A DNA stretch of 64,000 nucleotides, taken from assembly GCA_964512325.1 (NCBI GenBank), contig CAZEGN010000001.1:124001-188000 (forward strand), in the 5' to 3' direction. Shown one piece after another: positions 9,337 to 19,338 of the stretch; position 1 is the first letter of the stretch, and each line of letters opens with the position of its first letter. This DNA is from JACQZO01 sp964512325 (lineage in GTDB: Bacteria; Patescibacteriota; Gracilibacteria; RBG-16-42-10). Position numbers and translations under genes: made by a program. The notes under the pieces are model-generated. The model searched no databases. It was not told the DNA's origin and saw only the letters and a program-made list of their open reading frames with translations.

Positions 9337-10755
9337 TTAGTTCCCCTCCTTTAAGGTTCCTTGAATCAGGGTAAACTGCTCGATATAACGAATAAATGAC
9401 TGACTAATAGTAATGTCCATTCCCAAAGCTTGGTCTAAACGGGTGGCCGTTTTCTTTTCAAATACGCCTTGGTTCTCAACTTTTGTTAGTTGGACATTAT
9501 ACTGTTCTTGGAAAGCAGCTACTGCTTGCATCGTTTGTTCACCGTAAAAGTCTGTGACTGGCCCCTTATAGATTCCAATTTTTTGCAGTTTTTCTTGTAA
9601 AATACTCACTTCTGGACTCTTGTCCCCTTTCTTTAGCACAACAACAGGGATCGGTGCGGCTGTTTTCTTGCCAAGCAATACAGCTAACAAGCGATTACGA
9701 GTTCCTTCGTCAAACTCACCAGCACCAGTATCATTAGCATTTTCAATTAAACCTTCTGCCAATTGAAAACGAGTAATTGCTGCTTTAGTGGAAGGTCCGA
9801 AGTAACCAGTAATTGTTGGTGCATCAAAATAGCCTAAGTTACGCAGATTTTCTTGCAACTTACTAACCTCACTGCCCTGTGCACCGTAATCAAGTGCAAT
9901 GCTTACCAAGGGAGTGTCTGCCGGCTTCGCAAGAGCAGTGGTAACTTTTTCTATAGCTTCAGTTGGACTTGACGATTCCTTTTTTGTTGAGCCCTGTAAC
10001 GCTAGTAAGGCCTGCCAAGTCCGCGGTCCTACCACACCAGCACCATAAGCATTCTGATCAATTACAATTTTTTTGTCGACTTGAAACTTAATGAGTTCCA
10101 TCTCTAATAGCGCATCAAAGTCTCCTTTGGCAGCGACATCATATCCATTTTCTTTCAGAATTCTTCGTAGTAGTAAAACATCTTCGCCAGTTTCTCCTAA
10201 GCTTAAGTTTTTATGTCCTCCTGATAACTTTTGCTCCCAATATGATGATGGCAAGGCAGCATTTGGCAAGTTATAATCACCAATTCTTGCTTGCACATCA
10301 GGTGGAATAGCACTTCCTGGCAAATAAACAGTACAGCTGGTTGTACGCTTTCCCCAGTTAAGTGCACGCGCCAATCCCTCATCACCCTTTCCAACCCATA
10401 TATCAAACCTGTTTCCTTTAATTGCGCCACCACGGTCATGTACTTTTCCTACACCAAACCCACCAATATCAATAATTGTGCCAAAAGGATATTCTGGGGG
10501 GGCTGCAACCACTCCAACTTTTACTTTGGTGCCATCTGCTGTTGTATCGTCTCCATTTAAAGCAATATCAGCAGCCAAGTTCCCCTTAATATAAGACTGT
10601 TGTCCTTCAATTGGTTGATAGTAAGCCGTAACCACACAATCTAAAGAATTGACAAGATCAACTTGATCCGCATCACTACCAGCAGCATAAGTCTGCGCTG
10701 GAATCAGCATACCAAACACTAAAATCATTATCGAAATCTTTTTATTTTTGTACAT
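9337..10755 (-). CDS. Secreted 3D-domain protein with three peptidoglycan-binding repeats
   Basis: A 472-residue exported protein with a signal peptide that ends near TYAAG (~25). Residues ~40-150 form a 3D domain, the double-psi beta-barrel of MltA/RpfB-type lytic enzymes: VHDRGGAIKGNRFDIW and VGKGDE supply the three aspartates D107, D118 and D125. Three PG_binding_1-like repeats follow (~180-255, ~290-360, ~375-440), each with the LxxGxxGxxVxxLQ / GxFGxxTxxAVxxFQ pattern. Family knowledge suggests cleavage or binding of peptidoglycan glycan strands. It is divergent from rpoB, with 206 nt between start codons. It could act in division or envelope remodelling; the substrate is unproven. Confidence 0.85.
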   Translation of the reverse strand: MYKNKKISIMILVFGMLIPAQTYAAGSDADQVDLVNSLDCVVTAYYQPIEGQQSYIKGNLAADIALNGDDTTADGTKVKVGVVAAPPEYPFGTIIDIGGFGVGKVHDRGGAIKGNRFDIWVGKGDEGLARALNWGKRTTSCTVYLPGSAIPPDVQARIGDYNLPNAALPSSYWEQKLSGGHKNLSLGETGEDVLLLRRILKENGYDVAAKGDFDALLEMELIKFQVDKKIVIDQNAYGAGVVGPRTWQALLALQGSTKKESSSPTEAIEKVTTALAKPADTPLVSIALDYGAQGSEVSKLQENLRNLGYFDAPTITGYFGPSTKAAITRFQLAEGLIENANDTGAGEFDEGTRNRLLAVLLGKKTAAPIPVVVLKKGDKSPEVSILQEKLQKIGIYKGPVTDFYGEQTMQAVAAFQEQYNVQLTKVENQGVFEKKTATRLDQALGMDITISQSFIRYIEQFTLIQGTLKEGN

Positions 10756-10824
10756 GTTTTTTGTGTTTATCTCCTAATTATATCAATAATTTGCGTTAAT
10801 ATTTGTTATCAGGAGCAATTACTG

Positions 10825-10853
10825 TTGACAGGCAAACAGGGTGTCACTATAGT
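10825..10853 (+). promoter_or_regulatory. Sigma-70-type promoter of rpoBC-rpsL-rpsG
   Basis: A perfect TTGACA (10825-10830), a 17-nt spacer and TATAGT (10848-10853) lie 108 nt before the rpoB start. This is one of the best consensus matches in the window. The predicted transcript has a leader of about 100 nt. Confidence 0.8.
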
Positions 10854-10885
10854 CATCTTGAACTCTGTTAGGCTCCCGGTATTTT

Positions 10886-10906
10886 GCTTTGTTTTCTCTA
10901 CAAAGC
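10886..10906 (+). other. Small hairpin in the rpoB leader
   Basis: GCTTTG (10886-10891) and CAAAGC (10901-10906) form a perfect six-pair stem around a 9-nt loop inside the predicted leader. No U-tract follows, so it is not an attenuator of the usual type. A regulatory role is possible but unproven. Confidence 0.3.
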
Positions 10907-10961
10907 CCGAGGCACGCCTGTAAATGCGCGCTTATTTATCTTCATTACCCTTTATTACCCT

Positions 10962-13900
10962 ATGGTTAAAAAGTTTACTGAACGTAGGTACTTTACTCCT
11001 CAGGCAGACATTTTGGATCTACCTAATTTAATTGAAGTCCAGCTAAATTCCTACAACTGGTTTCTTGCAGATGGCATTCAAGAGCTGCTAGAGGAAGTTA
11101 ATCCTATTCAGGATTTCACAGGCAAGAATCTCGAGTTACATTTCTTAAGTCATACTCTAGATAAACCGAAGTACGATGAGAAGACTTCAAAGGCAAAGAA
11201 CATTACGTTCGAAGCTCCCCTTCGCTGTCAGGTGCAACTTATTAATAAGGTAACTGGAGAAGTAAAAGAGCAAGAAGTGTTTTTGGGAAATCTTCCGATG
11301 ATGACTCCACGCGGCACATTTATTATTAATGGTGTAGAGCGTGTGGTAATTAGTCAAATTGTGCGCTCGCCTGGTGTAATCTTCACCAAAGATGAGAATA
11401 CGGGCTATTTTGGAGCGAAAATCATCCCTAATCGTGGAGCTTGGTTAGAAATTGAAACCGGAAAGAAAGGTGTTATTACTGTAAAAGTAGATCGCAAAAG
11501 AAAAGTTCCAGTAACAGCATTACTCAGATCATTTGGATTCAGCAAAGACAAAGACATTTTAGATACTTTCAAAGACATTGTTGGCAACTCAGAAGTTGAC
11601 TTTATTTTAGCAACTTTAGAGCGTGATCCTACCAGTAATGAAGAAGAGGGTCTGCAAGCTGTATACAAACGTATTCGCCCTGGTGACTTGGCAACCTCAG
11701 AAAATGCTAAGTCTCTATTACAATCAATGTTCTTTGACTATCGTCATTATGACATTGGTCGAGTAGGTCGATACAAAATCAACAAGCGCCTCAATGTAAA
11801 TACTCCGATTGATAAAGAACACCGTGTATTTCAAGTTGAGGATTTAATTGCAATTATTAAAGAGATTATTCGCTTGAATAATACTCCTGATGCAGTTGAA
11901 GATGATATTGACCACTTAGGAAATCGCCGCGTGCGTCCAATTGGTGAACTAGCGCAAAACAAATTCCGCGTTGGTTTGCTCCGCACTGAACGTATCTGTA
12001 AAGATCGCATGACCGTTCTAGATCTAGAAACTGTAGTGCCAACACAATTAATCAATGCTCGTCCAATTATTGCTGCTATGCGTGAGTTCTTTGCAAGCTC
12101 ACAGCTTTCACAATTTATGGACCAAACAAATCCACTCTCTGAATTGGATCACAAGCGTCGCTTGTCAGCTACAGGCCCAGGAGGACTTACGCGAGAACGA
12201 GCATCTTTTGATGTCCGTGATGTGCATCGCACACACTATGGTCGTATTTGTCCAATTGCCACACCTGAAGGACCAAATATTGGTTTAGTAGTACATCTTT
12301 CTACTTATGCCAGAATTAATGAGCACGGCTTCATTGAAACGCCATATCGCAAAGTTTCACAAACTGCACCGAACAAAGAAAAGGATTTATTAGGTCATAC
12401 CATTGGTGAAGCTATTTTCGATCCAAAAAGCAAAAAAGAATTAATCCCTGATCGTACAGTCATCGGGAAAAAAGAGGTAGCTGTGCTTGCAAAGTTGAAG
12501 GATTTAAAACAAGTTCCAGTCCGTCCATATGTAACTAATGATGTAGAATATTACGATGCAGATGAAGAAACTGATTTTGTAGTGGCCCAGGCAACAATCC
12601 CTGTGAATGATATCGGTGAGTTTGTTGAAAATCGCGTTTCTGCTCGTAAAGATGGTGAAGCAGCGCTTTATCATATTAAGGAATTAACCCATGTAGATAT
12701 CGCACCAAAACAAGTGGTATCTGTTTCAACCTCCCTTATTCCATTCGTAGAACATGATGAGGGAGCCCGTGCTTTGATGGGTTCAAATATGCAACGTCAA
12801 GCCGTTTCATTAATTAAACCGGAGGCACCAGTGGTGGGCACCGGCATGGAAGGTCTCGCTGCGGTCAACTCACAACAAGTAATTATTGCCGAGGATGATG
12901 GCGTGATTTCATTTGTAGATGCAACCCGCATTACTATGATTACTGGCGCCGGCAAGAAAGTGACTTACGATTTAAACACTTTTGCTCGATCTAACCAAGG
13001 CACCTGTATTCATCAAAGACCAATCGTTGAAAAGGATCAAAAAGTCAAGAAAGGTCAGGTCCTAGCCGATGGTCCTGCCACAGATCATGGTGAGCTCGCT
13101 TTAGGTATGAACCTACTCGTAGCCTACATGCCATGGCAAGGAGGAAATTTCGAAGACGCTATTTTGCTTTCAGAGAATATTATTAAGAGAGACTGTTATT
13201 CATCAATCCATATTGAAGACTATCCTGTAGATCTACGTGATACCAAACTTGGTCCCGAAGAAATCACTAGAGATATTCCTAATATTGGTGATGACAAATT
13301 AAAGCATCTCGATGAAGATGGCATTATCCGTATTGGCGCCGAAGTAAAGGAAGGCGACATTTTAGTTGGTAAACTTACCCCAAAAGGAGAAACCGAACTC
13401 ACTGCAGAAGAAAGACTACTTCGTGCTATTTTCGGTGAAAAAGCGCGTGAAGCAAAAGATAGCAGCTTAAGAATGCCTGGAGGCAGTCAAGGTAAAGTAG
13501 TAGGAATCAAAGTATTTTCACGCGATAAAGGTGATGAGTTACCTACAGGTGTGATTAAACAGGTTGTAATTAGCGTTGCGCAGATTAAACGTTTACAAGT
13601 TGGTGACAAGCTAGCAGGTCGGCACGGAAATAAAGGTGTGATCTCACGCATTGTCAAAGTGGAAGACATGCCTTATCTAGCTGATGGCACACCGGTTGAT
13701 ATTGTACTTAATCCTCTCGGTGTAGTAAGTCGTATGAACATTGGTCAATTACTTGAAGCTGAACTAGGCTGGGCAGCAAGACAACTTGGATTCAAAGTGG
13801 CAACACCAGTGCTTAATGGTATTACTGAAGACACAATTCGTGACCTGCAAAAAGAGGCTGGCATTAGTCAGACTGGCAAAGTACAATTATTCGATGGTAC

Positions 13901-14459
13901 TACAGGTGAACCATTCGACAATGAAAGCCTTGTGGGTATTACGTATATCATGAAGCTTTCTCATTTGGTTGATGACAAGATCCATGCTCGTTCAATTGGA
14001 CCATACTCGCTTGTTACCCAACAACCTCTTGGCGGAAAAGCGCAACATGGAGGTCAAAGATTTGGAGAAATGGAAGTGTGGGCATTGGAAGCGTACGGTG
14101 CAGCTTACACGCTACAAGAGATGCTTACTATCAAGTCAGACGATGTAGTTGGTAGATCAAAAGCTTATGAAGCAATTATTAAGGGTGAGCCTATCAAGAA
14201 ACCTCGAACCCCAGAATCATTTAATGTATTGGTAAGAGAGTTACAAAGCTTAGGTTTAAATGTGGATCTATATGGTAAAGGTGAGGTTCCTTCAGAGGAC
14301 TTCAACTTCAACGAGTTGCTAAGTGGAAATGTCGACGCTTTCTTGCAAAGACAACATGAAGCACAAAATCATGTACCAGCAGCTGAAGCGCACCCAACAA
14401 CAGAAAGCTCTGCAACGGTTGCACAAGAAACAGCGTCTGACACAAGTACCAACGCTTAA
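10962..14459 (+). CDS. rpoB: RNA polymerase beta subunit
   Basis: 1165 residues from the ATG at 10962, where family homology starts (MVKKFTERRYF). An upstream in-frame ATG at 10884 would add 26 non-homologous residues. The protein is shorter than E. coli beta (1342) because the proteobacterial insertions are absent. The rifampicin pocket is intact (~377-410): SQLSQFMDQ, then DHKRRLSATGPGGL, with the usual D, H and S at the common resistance positions, so the genotype looks sensitive. Conserved LAGRHGNKGVISR and GGKAQHGGQRFGEME lie further on. A ~30-residue Ala/Thr/Glu-rich tail is non-conserved. rplJL, the common upstream neighbours, are absent here. rpoC follows after 30 nt. Confidence 0.98.
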   Translation: MVKKFTERRYFTPQADILDLPNLIEVQLNSYNWFLADGIQELLEEVNPIQDFTGKNLELHFLSHTLDKPKYDEKTSKAKNITFEAPLRCQVQLINKVTGEVKEQEVFLGNLPMMTPRGTFIINGVERVVISQIVRSPGVIFTKDENTGYFGAKIIPNRGAWLEIETGKKGVITVKVDRKRKVPVTALLRSFGFSKDKDILDTFKDIVGNSEVDFILATLERDPTSNEEEGLQAVYKRIRPGDLATSENAKSLLQSMFFDYRHYDIGRVGRYKINKRLNVNTPIDKEHRVFQVEDLIAIIKEIIRLNNTPDAVEDDIDHLGNRRVRPIGELAQNKFRVGLLRTERICKDRMTVLDLETVVPTQLINARPIIAAMREFFASSQLSQFMDQTNPLSELDHKRRLSATGPGGLTRERASFDVRDVHRTHYGRICPIATPEGPNIGLVVHLSTYARINEHGFIETPYRKVSQTAPNKEKDLLGHTIGEAIFDPKSKKELIPDRTVIGKKEVAVLAKLKDLKQVPVRPYVTNDVEYYDADEETDFVVAQATIPVNDIGEFVENRVSARKDGEAALYHIKELTHVDIAPKQVVSVSTSLIPFVEHDEGARALMGSNMQRQAVSLIKPEAPVVGTGMEGLAAVNSQQVIIAEDDGVISFVDATRITMITGAGKKVTYDLNTFARSNQGTCIHQRPIVEKDQKVKKGQVLADGPATDHGELALGMNLLVAYMPWQGGNFEDAILLSENIIKRDCYSSIHIEDYPVDLRDTKLGPEEITRDIPNIGDDKLKHLDEDGIIRIGAEVKEGDILVGKLTPKGETELTAEERLLRAIFGEKAREAKDSSLRMPGGSQGKVVGIKVFSRDKGDELPTGVIKQVVISVAQIKRLQVGDKLAGRHGNKGVISRIVKVEDMPYLADGTPVDIVLNPLGVVSRMNIGQLLEAELGWAARQLGFKVATPVLNGITEDTIRDLQKEAGISQTGKVQLFDGTTGEPFDNESLVGITYIMKLSHLVDDKIHARSIGPYSLVTQQPLGGKAQHGGQRFGEMEVWALEAYGAAYTLQEMLTIKSDDVVGRSKAYEAIIKGEPIKKPRTPESFNVLVRELQSLGLNVDLYGKGEVPSEDFNFNELLSGNVDAFLQRQHEAQNHVPAAEAHPTTESSATVAQETASDTSTNA

Positions 14460-14489
14460 TATTGAATTATTATCCCTTATAAATATTTT

Positions 14490-17400
14490 ATGGCACAAAC
14501 CTTTCATCGCCAAGACAAAAGTTATATTCCTCATGATTTTGACGCGATAGCTGTTTCTGTCGCTTCACCAGAGCAAATTCTTTCCTGGTCATATGGTGAA
14601 GTCACAAAGCCAGAAACAATTAACTACCGTACTCAAAAGCCTGAACGTGATGGATTATTCTGTGAGAAAATTTTTGGTCCCACTAAAAACTGGGAATGTT
14701 ACTGTGGTAAATACAAGAAAGTTCGCTACAAGAATATTGTATGTGATCGTTGTGGAGTTGAAGTCACACGCTCATCGGTTCGTCGTGAACGCATGGGACA
14801 CATCAAATTAGCTGTACCAGTAACTCACATCTGGTTTTTACGATCAACACCATCTCGTATTGGTTTATTATTAAACCTCTCAATCAAAACTCTCGAACAA
14901 GTAGTTTACTTTGCAAGCTACATTATTGAAGATGTTAATGAGGAAGCAAAAGCTTCTGCTCTGAAAGAGCTCGAACATGATTATCGCAATCGCAGCAAGC
15001 GCTTGCAAGAAACATACGAACAAAAGAGCAATGAAATGCGAGTTCAGAAAGTAGCAGCTAAAGAGCTCCAAAAGTATCAAGAAGAACAAGCGGAAGAATT
15101 GAAGTCTCTTACAGAGAATTTTGAGCGCGCCCGCGAAGATTTGAATAGCATTGAAAAATACGCTGTTGTCTCTGAATTGAAATACCGTGACCTATCAATG
15201 AAATTTGGTCATGTATTTCGTGCTGGCATTGGTGCACAAGCAATCCGTGATGTAATTGAGAATATTGATCTAGTGGAATTGCTTCGCGCTCTTCGTGAAG
15301 AAATGAAAAATGCACAAGGCCAAAAGAGAAAGAAAATCAGCAAACGATTAATGCTCGTCGGAAATCTTATTAAGTCAGGATTAAGTCCTGAATGGATGGT
15401 AATGACAGTATTACCAGTAATTCCACCAGATATTCGTCCTATGGTACCACTGGATGGTGGTCGCTATGCTGCCTCTGATCTCAATGATCTGTATCGTCGC
15501 ATCATCAACCGCAACAATCGTTTACGACGTTTGCTTGAAATTGGTGCACCAGAGGTTATTTGTCGCAATGAGAAGCGCATGCTACAGGAAGCTGTCGATG
15601 CTCTTATCAACAATTCTGCACGGGCAGGAAGAGCGGTTACCAAGACGGGCTCATCTCGTTTACAGCTCAAGAGTCTTTCTGACATGCTCAAAGGAAAACA
15701 AGGTCGTTTCCGTCAAAATCTCTTAGGTAAACGTGTGGATTATTCTGGCCGCTCTGTAATCGTAGTTGGTCCAAAGCTAAAATTGCATCAATGTGGTCTA
15801 CCAAAGAAAATGGCATTAGAACTTTTCAAGCCATTCATTATTGGCAAATTAATTCAAAAAGGACAGGCTCATAACATTAAAAATGCTGAGAAACTGATGG
15901 AGTGGGAGCGCTCAGAAGTATGGGATGCATTGGAAGAAATCACACAAACACATTATGTATTGTTGAACCGTGCACCTACACTTCACCGTTTAGGTATTCA
16001 AGCTTTCCAACCAGTGTTAATTGAGGGTAAAGCAATTCAGCTTCACCCACTTGTTTGTTCTGCATTCAATGCCGACTTCGATGGAGATCAAATGGCAGTA
16101 CACTTGCCACTTTCAGTCCATGCTCAGGCTGAGGCCCATGAAATAATGCTTTCTGCGAAGAACCTACTAAAACCGTCTGATGGTCAAGCAATCACGCCAC
16201 CATCACTTGATATGGTATTAGGTTGTTATTATCTCACCCAAGATAGCGGTGAGGAATCTGCAATGGTATTCACCGACATTAACGAAGCAATTACCGCCTA
16301 TCGTCTGAAACATGTGGGCTTGAGAGATAAAGTAAAAGCGCGTGTCAAAGGAGAAATTATCGAGACAACTATCGGACGCATGATTTTCAATAGCTTTTTG
16401 CCTACTGAACTTGGTTACCAGAATAAAACGCTGAACAAAAAAGAGCTTGCTGGCCTGATTGCTGAATGTTATGAAAAATGCGGTCCAGACCGTACAGCTG
16501 TATTAGTAGATGAAATTAAACGCGTGGGCTTTAAGTTTGCAACAAAGTCCGGTATCAGTTTGGCAGTTCATGATTTCCAAGTATCTGACAAAAAACAAGC
16601 TGTACTTGATGAATCAAGTGAATTAGTAGCTGAAGTCACCCGTAAATATCGCAAAGGTCTACTGACCGATGAAGAAAGATACTTAAATATCTTGAAGATT
16701 TGGAAAAACACCAAGGAAGAAGTATCTAAGCAGATCGCAGATATTATCGACCATAAGGGAATTGTTTATACCTTGGTTGACTCTGGTGCTCGTGGTACCT
16801 GGAGTCAGATTACACAAATTGCAGGTATGAAAGGTCTCGTCGCTAATCCTGCAGGAAAAACAATTGAATTGCCGATCAAATCAAACTTCTTGGAAGGCTT
16901 CCAAGTGTTGGAATACTTTATTGCTCAGCATGGTGGACGTAAAGGTAAGTCCGATACAGCTCTTAAAACAGCTAATGCGGGTTATCTAACTCGTCGTTTG
17001 GTTGATGCTGTACAAGATGTAGTTGTGCGCGAAGAGGATTGTGGTACTACGGATCTAAACCCAATTGCAATTGCTGATGCGAAAAAAGCTGGTGAAAAGC
17101 TCACCAATCGTATCTTTGGTCGAACCTTAGCAAAACCGCTCAGCGATCCAAAAACGGGCGAGATCATTGCTGAAGAAGGTGCTGAAATCGATTTAAATCT
17201 GGTAAGAGTGATTGAAAAAATGGATATAGACACAATCTATATCCGTTCAGTTATCACTTGCCAGACTGTCGATGGTGTTTGTCAGCGCTGTTATGGTCGT
17301 GACCTTGCTTATAATCGTACAGTACGCCTAGGCACAGCAGTTGGTATTATCGCTGCACAAAGTATCGGTGAACCTGGTACACAGCTTACTATGCGCACAT

Positions 17401-18362
17401 TCCACTCTGGAGGTGTAGCTGAAGTAAAAGATATTACTCAAGGTTTGCCACGTGTAGAAGAACTCTTTGAGGCACGTACTCCCAAAACACCTGCAGTACT
17501 AGTTGAAATTGATGGTACTGTGAGTATTGAAAGACGAACCAATCAAAATGCAGTCACTGTTACAGCAGATCAGCTTGGTGTTGATGTTTATGACATCGAA
17601 GGTTACATGCCTTTAGTGAAAGATGGCATGATGGTAAATCCAAAAGAGATAATCGCTAAGAATCAGAAGAATCAGGATGTTATTCGTGCAATTAATAGAG
17701 GAAAAGTAGCAGTAGAAGGAAACAAGATTAAGATTCACCACACTGAACTAATTAAGCGTGAATATATTGTTCCAGCACGTATTCCAATGAAAGTAGCAGA
17801 TGGTGCTAAGGTCAAATCTGGAAGCACTTTAACAGAGGGCCACTTAAATCTAGTAGATTTAATCAATCTCACTGATATTCTTACTGCTCAAAAGTACATT
17901 ATTAATGAGGTTCAAAGCATCTACTCTGCTCAAGGACAAACTATCAATGATAAACACATTGAAATTATTGTTCGCCAAATGTTCTCTAAAGCTCGTGTTG
18001 TCGACAGTGGCGACTCAACTTACCTGCCAGGTCAAGTTGTTAACTTCCTTCGCATCAATGAAGTTAACAAAGCACTAGAAGCCGAAGGCAAACGTCCGGC
18101 ACGCTTTGAGCGCTTATTGCTCGGTCTGATCCGCACCTCACTTACTACTGAAAGTTGGTTATCTGCAGCATCTTTCCAGGAGACAATTCGTGTGCTTGTG
18201 GAGGCAGCAGTAACTAAGAAAGTAGATAATTTGAAGGGTTTGAAAGAAAACGTAATCATTGGTCGCTTGATTAAAGCAGGCCAAGTATATGAGGCTGAGC
18301 ATGAAGGTCGCTCAATTGAGCAACCAATATTGAGCGAAGAAGAGATTGCGAGTCTAGCTTGA
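14490..18362 (+). CDS. rpoC: RNA polymerase beta' subunit
   Basis: 1290 residues. The N-terminal zinc ribbon uses C70, C72, C85 and C88. The catalytic magnesium loop NADFDGDQM lies near 527-535. The second zinc site has a distant Cys (REEDCGTT) and the cluster CQTVDGVCQRCYG. The trigger-loop region (GTQLTMRTFHSGG) is intact. It assembles with RpoB and RpoA (encoded at 37.6 kb) into the core enzyme. Transcribed with rpoB. 44 A/T-rich nt separate it from rpsL, with no terminator visible, so rpoBC and the str genes probably form one unit. Confidence 0.98.
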   Translation: MAQTFHRQDKSYIPHDFDAIAVSVASPEQILSWSYGEVTKPETINYRTQKPERDGLFCEKIFGPTKNWECYCGKYKKVRYKNIVCDRCGVEVTRSSVRRERMGHIKLAVPVTHIWFLRSTPSRIGLLLNLSIKTLEQVVYFASYIIEDVNEEAKASALKELEHDYRNRSKRLQETYEQKSNEMRVQKVAAKELQKYQEEQAEELKSLTENFERAREDLNSIEKYAVVSELKYRDLSMKFGHVFRAGIGAQAIRDVIENIDLVELLRALREEMKNAQGQKRKKISKRLMLVGNLIKSGLSPEWMVMTVLPVIPPDIRPMVPLDGGRYAASDLNDLYRRIINRNNRLRRLLEIGAPEVICRNEKRMLQEAVDALINNSARAGRAVTKTGSSRLQLKSLSDMLKGKQGRFRQNLLGKRVDYSGRSVIVVGPKLKLHQCGLPKKMALELFKPFIIGKLIQKGQAHNIKNAEKLMEWERSEVWDALEEITQTHYVLLNRAPTLHRLGIQAFQPVLIEGKAIQLHPLVCSAFNADFDGDQMAVHLPLSVHAQAEAHEIMLSAKNLLKPSDGQAITPPSLDMVLGCYYLTQDSGEESAMVFTDINEAITAYRLKHVGLRDKVKARVKGEIIETTIGRMIFNSFLPTELGYQNKTLNKKELAGLIAECYEKCGPDRTAVLVDEIKRVGFKFATKSGISLAVHDFQVSDKKQAVLDESSELVAEVTRKYRKGLLTDEERYLNILKIWKNTKEEVSKQIADIIDHKGIVYTLVDSGARGTWSQITQIAGMKGLVANPAGKTIELPIKSNFLEGFQVLEYFIAQHGGRKGKSDTALKTANAGYLTRRLVDAVQDVVVREEDCGTTDLNPIAIADAKKAGEKLTNRIFGRTLAKPLSDPKTGEIIAEEGAEIDLNLVRVIEKMDIDTIYIRSVITCQTVDGVCQRCYGRDLAYNRTVRLGTAVGIIAAQSIGEPGTQLTMRTFHSGGVAEVKDITQGLPRVEELFEARTPKTPAVLVEIDGTVSIERRTNQNAVTVTADQLGVDVYDIEGYMPLVKDGMMVNPKEIIAKNQKNQDVIRAINRGKVAVEGNKIKIHHTELIKREYIVPARIPMKVADGAKVKSGSTLTEGHLNLVDLINLTDILTAQKYIINEVQSIYSAQGQTINDKHIEIIVRQMFSKARVVDSGDSTYLPGQVVNFLRINEVNKALEAEGKRPARFERLLLGLIRTSLTTESWLSAASFQETIRVLVEAAVTKKVDNLKGLKENVIIGRLIKAGQVYEAEHEGRSIEQPILSEEEIASLA

Positions 18363-18406
18363 CGAATTCATAACCTTTAGTTAATTTAACGCAGCTTACA
18401 AATATT

Positions 18407-18823
18407 ATGCCAACAATTAATCAACTTATTCGCAAACCACGCAAGAAAGTTTGGGCAAAATCCAAGTCCCCAGCTTTGCAGTTTGCTCGCAATGTGCTCA
18501 AGAAAATTGATGTACCGTTGAAGCGTGGAGCTCCTCTAAAGCGTGGAGTATGTACAAAAGTAACCACAATGACACCTAAGAAGCCTAACTCAGCGATTCG
18601 TAAAATTGCTCGTGTAAAACTCAGTAATGGTCTTGAAGTTACAGCATATATCCCTGGTGAGGGACATAACTTGCAGGAACACTCTGTTGTAGTTATTCGT
18701 GGTGGTCGCGTAAAGGATCTTCCTGGTGTGCGCTATCACATTGTGCGCGGTTCATTAGATACTGCCGGTGTGGAGGCTCGCCGCCAAGGCCGCAGTAAGT
18801 ATGGTAACAAACGTCCTAAGTAA
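18407..18823 (+). CDS. rpsL: 30S ribosomal protein S12 (uS12)
   Basis: 138 residues. Compared with the 124-residue E. coli form there is a ~14-residue insertion before LKRGVCT, similar in position to the one in Firmicutes. The decoding-centre segments TPKKPNSA and GRVKDLPGVRYH are intact, including the lysines whose mutation gives streptomycin resistance. It is the first gene of the str group and lies 6 nt before rpsG. Confidence 0.97.
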   Translation: MPTINQLIRKPRKKVWAKSKSPALQFARNVLKKIDVPLKRGAPLKRGVCTKVTTMTPKKPNSAIRKIARVKLSNGLEVTAYIPGEGHNLQEHSVVVIRGGRVKDLPGVRYHIVRGSLDTAGVEARRQGRSKYGNKRPK

Positions 18824-18829
18824 TAGTGT

Positions 18830-19261
18830 ATGAAAAAACGAGTACTCACTCTCAAAGAGAAACTTACCAATATGATTATGATGCGCGGAAAGAAATCGAT
18901 CGCGCTGGACATAGTCAATCGTGCCTTCGCAACAATTGCAGAGCAAAAAAAGAATCCTGACGAGGTTTTTGCTGCAGCATTCGAAACAGTTGCTCCTGTA
19001 ATCGAAGTTAAAGCTCGCCGTATTGGTGGTTCTAACTATCAAATTCCAGTAGAGGTAAAACCTAATCGTCGTCAGACTTTGGCACTTCGTTGGATTATCG
19101 GTGCTGCTCGCGAACGCAAGGGGTCAGATATGGCTACCAAGCTTGCAGCTGAGCTTCTAGAAGCTAGCAATAATCAGGGTGGTGCTATCAAAAAGCGTGA
19201 TGACACTCATCGTATGGCTGAAGCAAACAAAGCATTTGCTCATTTTGCTAAATATTTCTAA
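18830..19261 (+). CDS. rpsG: 30S ribosomal protein S7 (uS7), short N-terminus
   Basis: 143 residues, against about 156 in most bacteria. The body is clearly S7 (VEVKARRIGGSNYQIPVEV; HRMAEANKAFAHFAKYF), but the usual N-terminal tail with its LPDPxYxS segment is missing. The protein begins at the equivalent of residue ~14 with MKKRVLTLKEKL. An in-frame TAG lies two codons before the ATG, so no longer start is possible. S7 nucleates the 30S head and helps form the E site. The gene ends a transcript: a terminator begins 21 nt after the stop. Confidence 0.95.
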   Translation: MKKRVLTLKEKLTNMIMMRGKKSIALDIVNRAFATIAEQKKNPDEVFAAAFETVAPVIEVKARRIGGSNYQIPVEVKPNRRQTLALRWIIGAARERKGSDMATKLAAELLEASNNQGGAIKKRDDTHRMAEANKAFAHFAKYF

Positions 19262-19282
19262 GCTATATTGCTTAATTGAAAT

Positions 19283-19324
19283 AAAAAAAGGTACCCTACT
19301 ATTAGATAAGTGGGGTGCTTTTTT
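19283..19324 (+). terminator. Rho-independent terminator after rpsG
   Basis: An A-rich arm followed by GGTACCCTACT pairs with AGTGGGGTGC and a T6 tract, with one bulge and one G-T pair, around a short loop. It separates the rpoBC-rpsL-rpsG transcript from the NYN gene, which starts 14 nt further on. Confidence 0.75.
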
Positions 19325-19338
19325 AAAAAATTCTCGCT

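Noticed and set aside
10884..10961. Longer rpoB start
   Set aside because: The 26 extra residues show no homology and cover the leader hairpin; MVKKFTERRYF at 10962 is the family start.
18485..18540. S12 insertion as a novelty
   Set aside because: A similar-sized insertion at the same place is known in Firmicutes S12, so it is ordinary variation.
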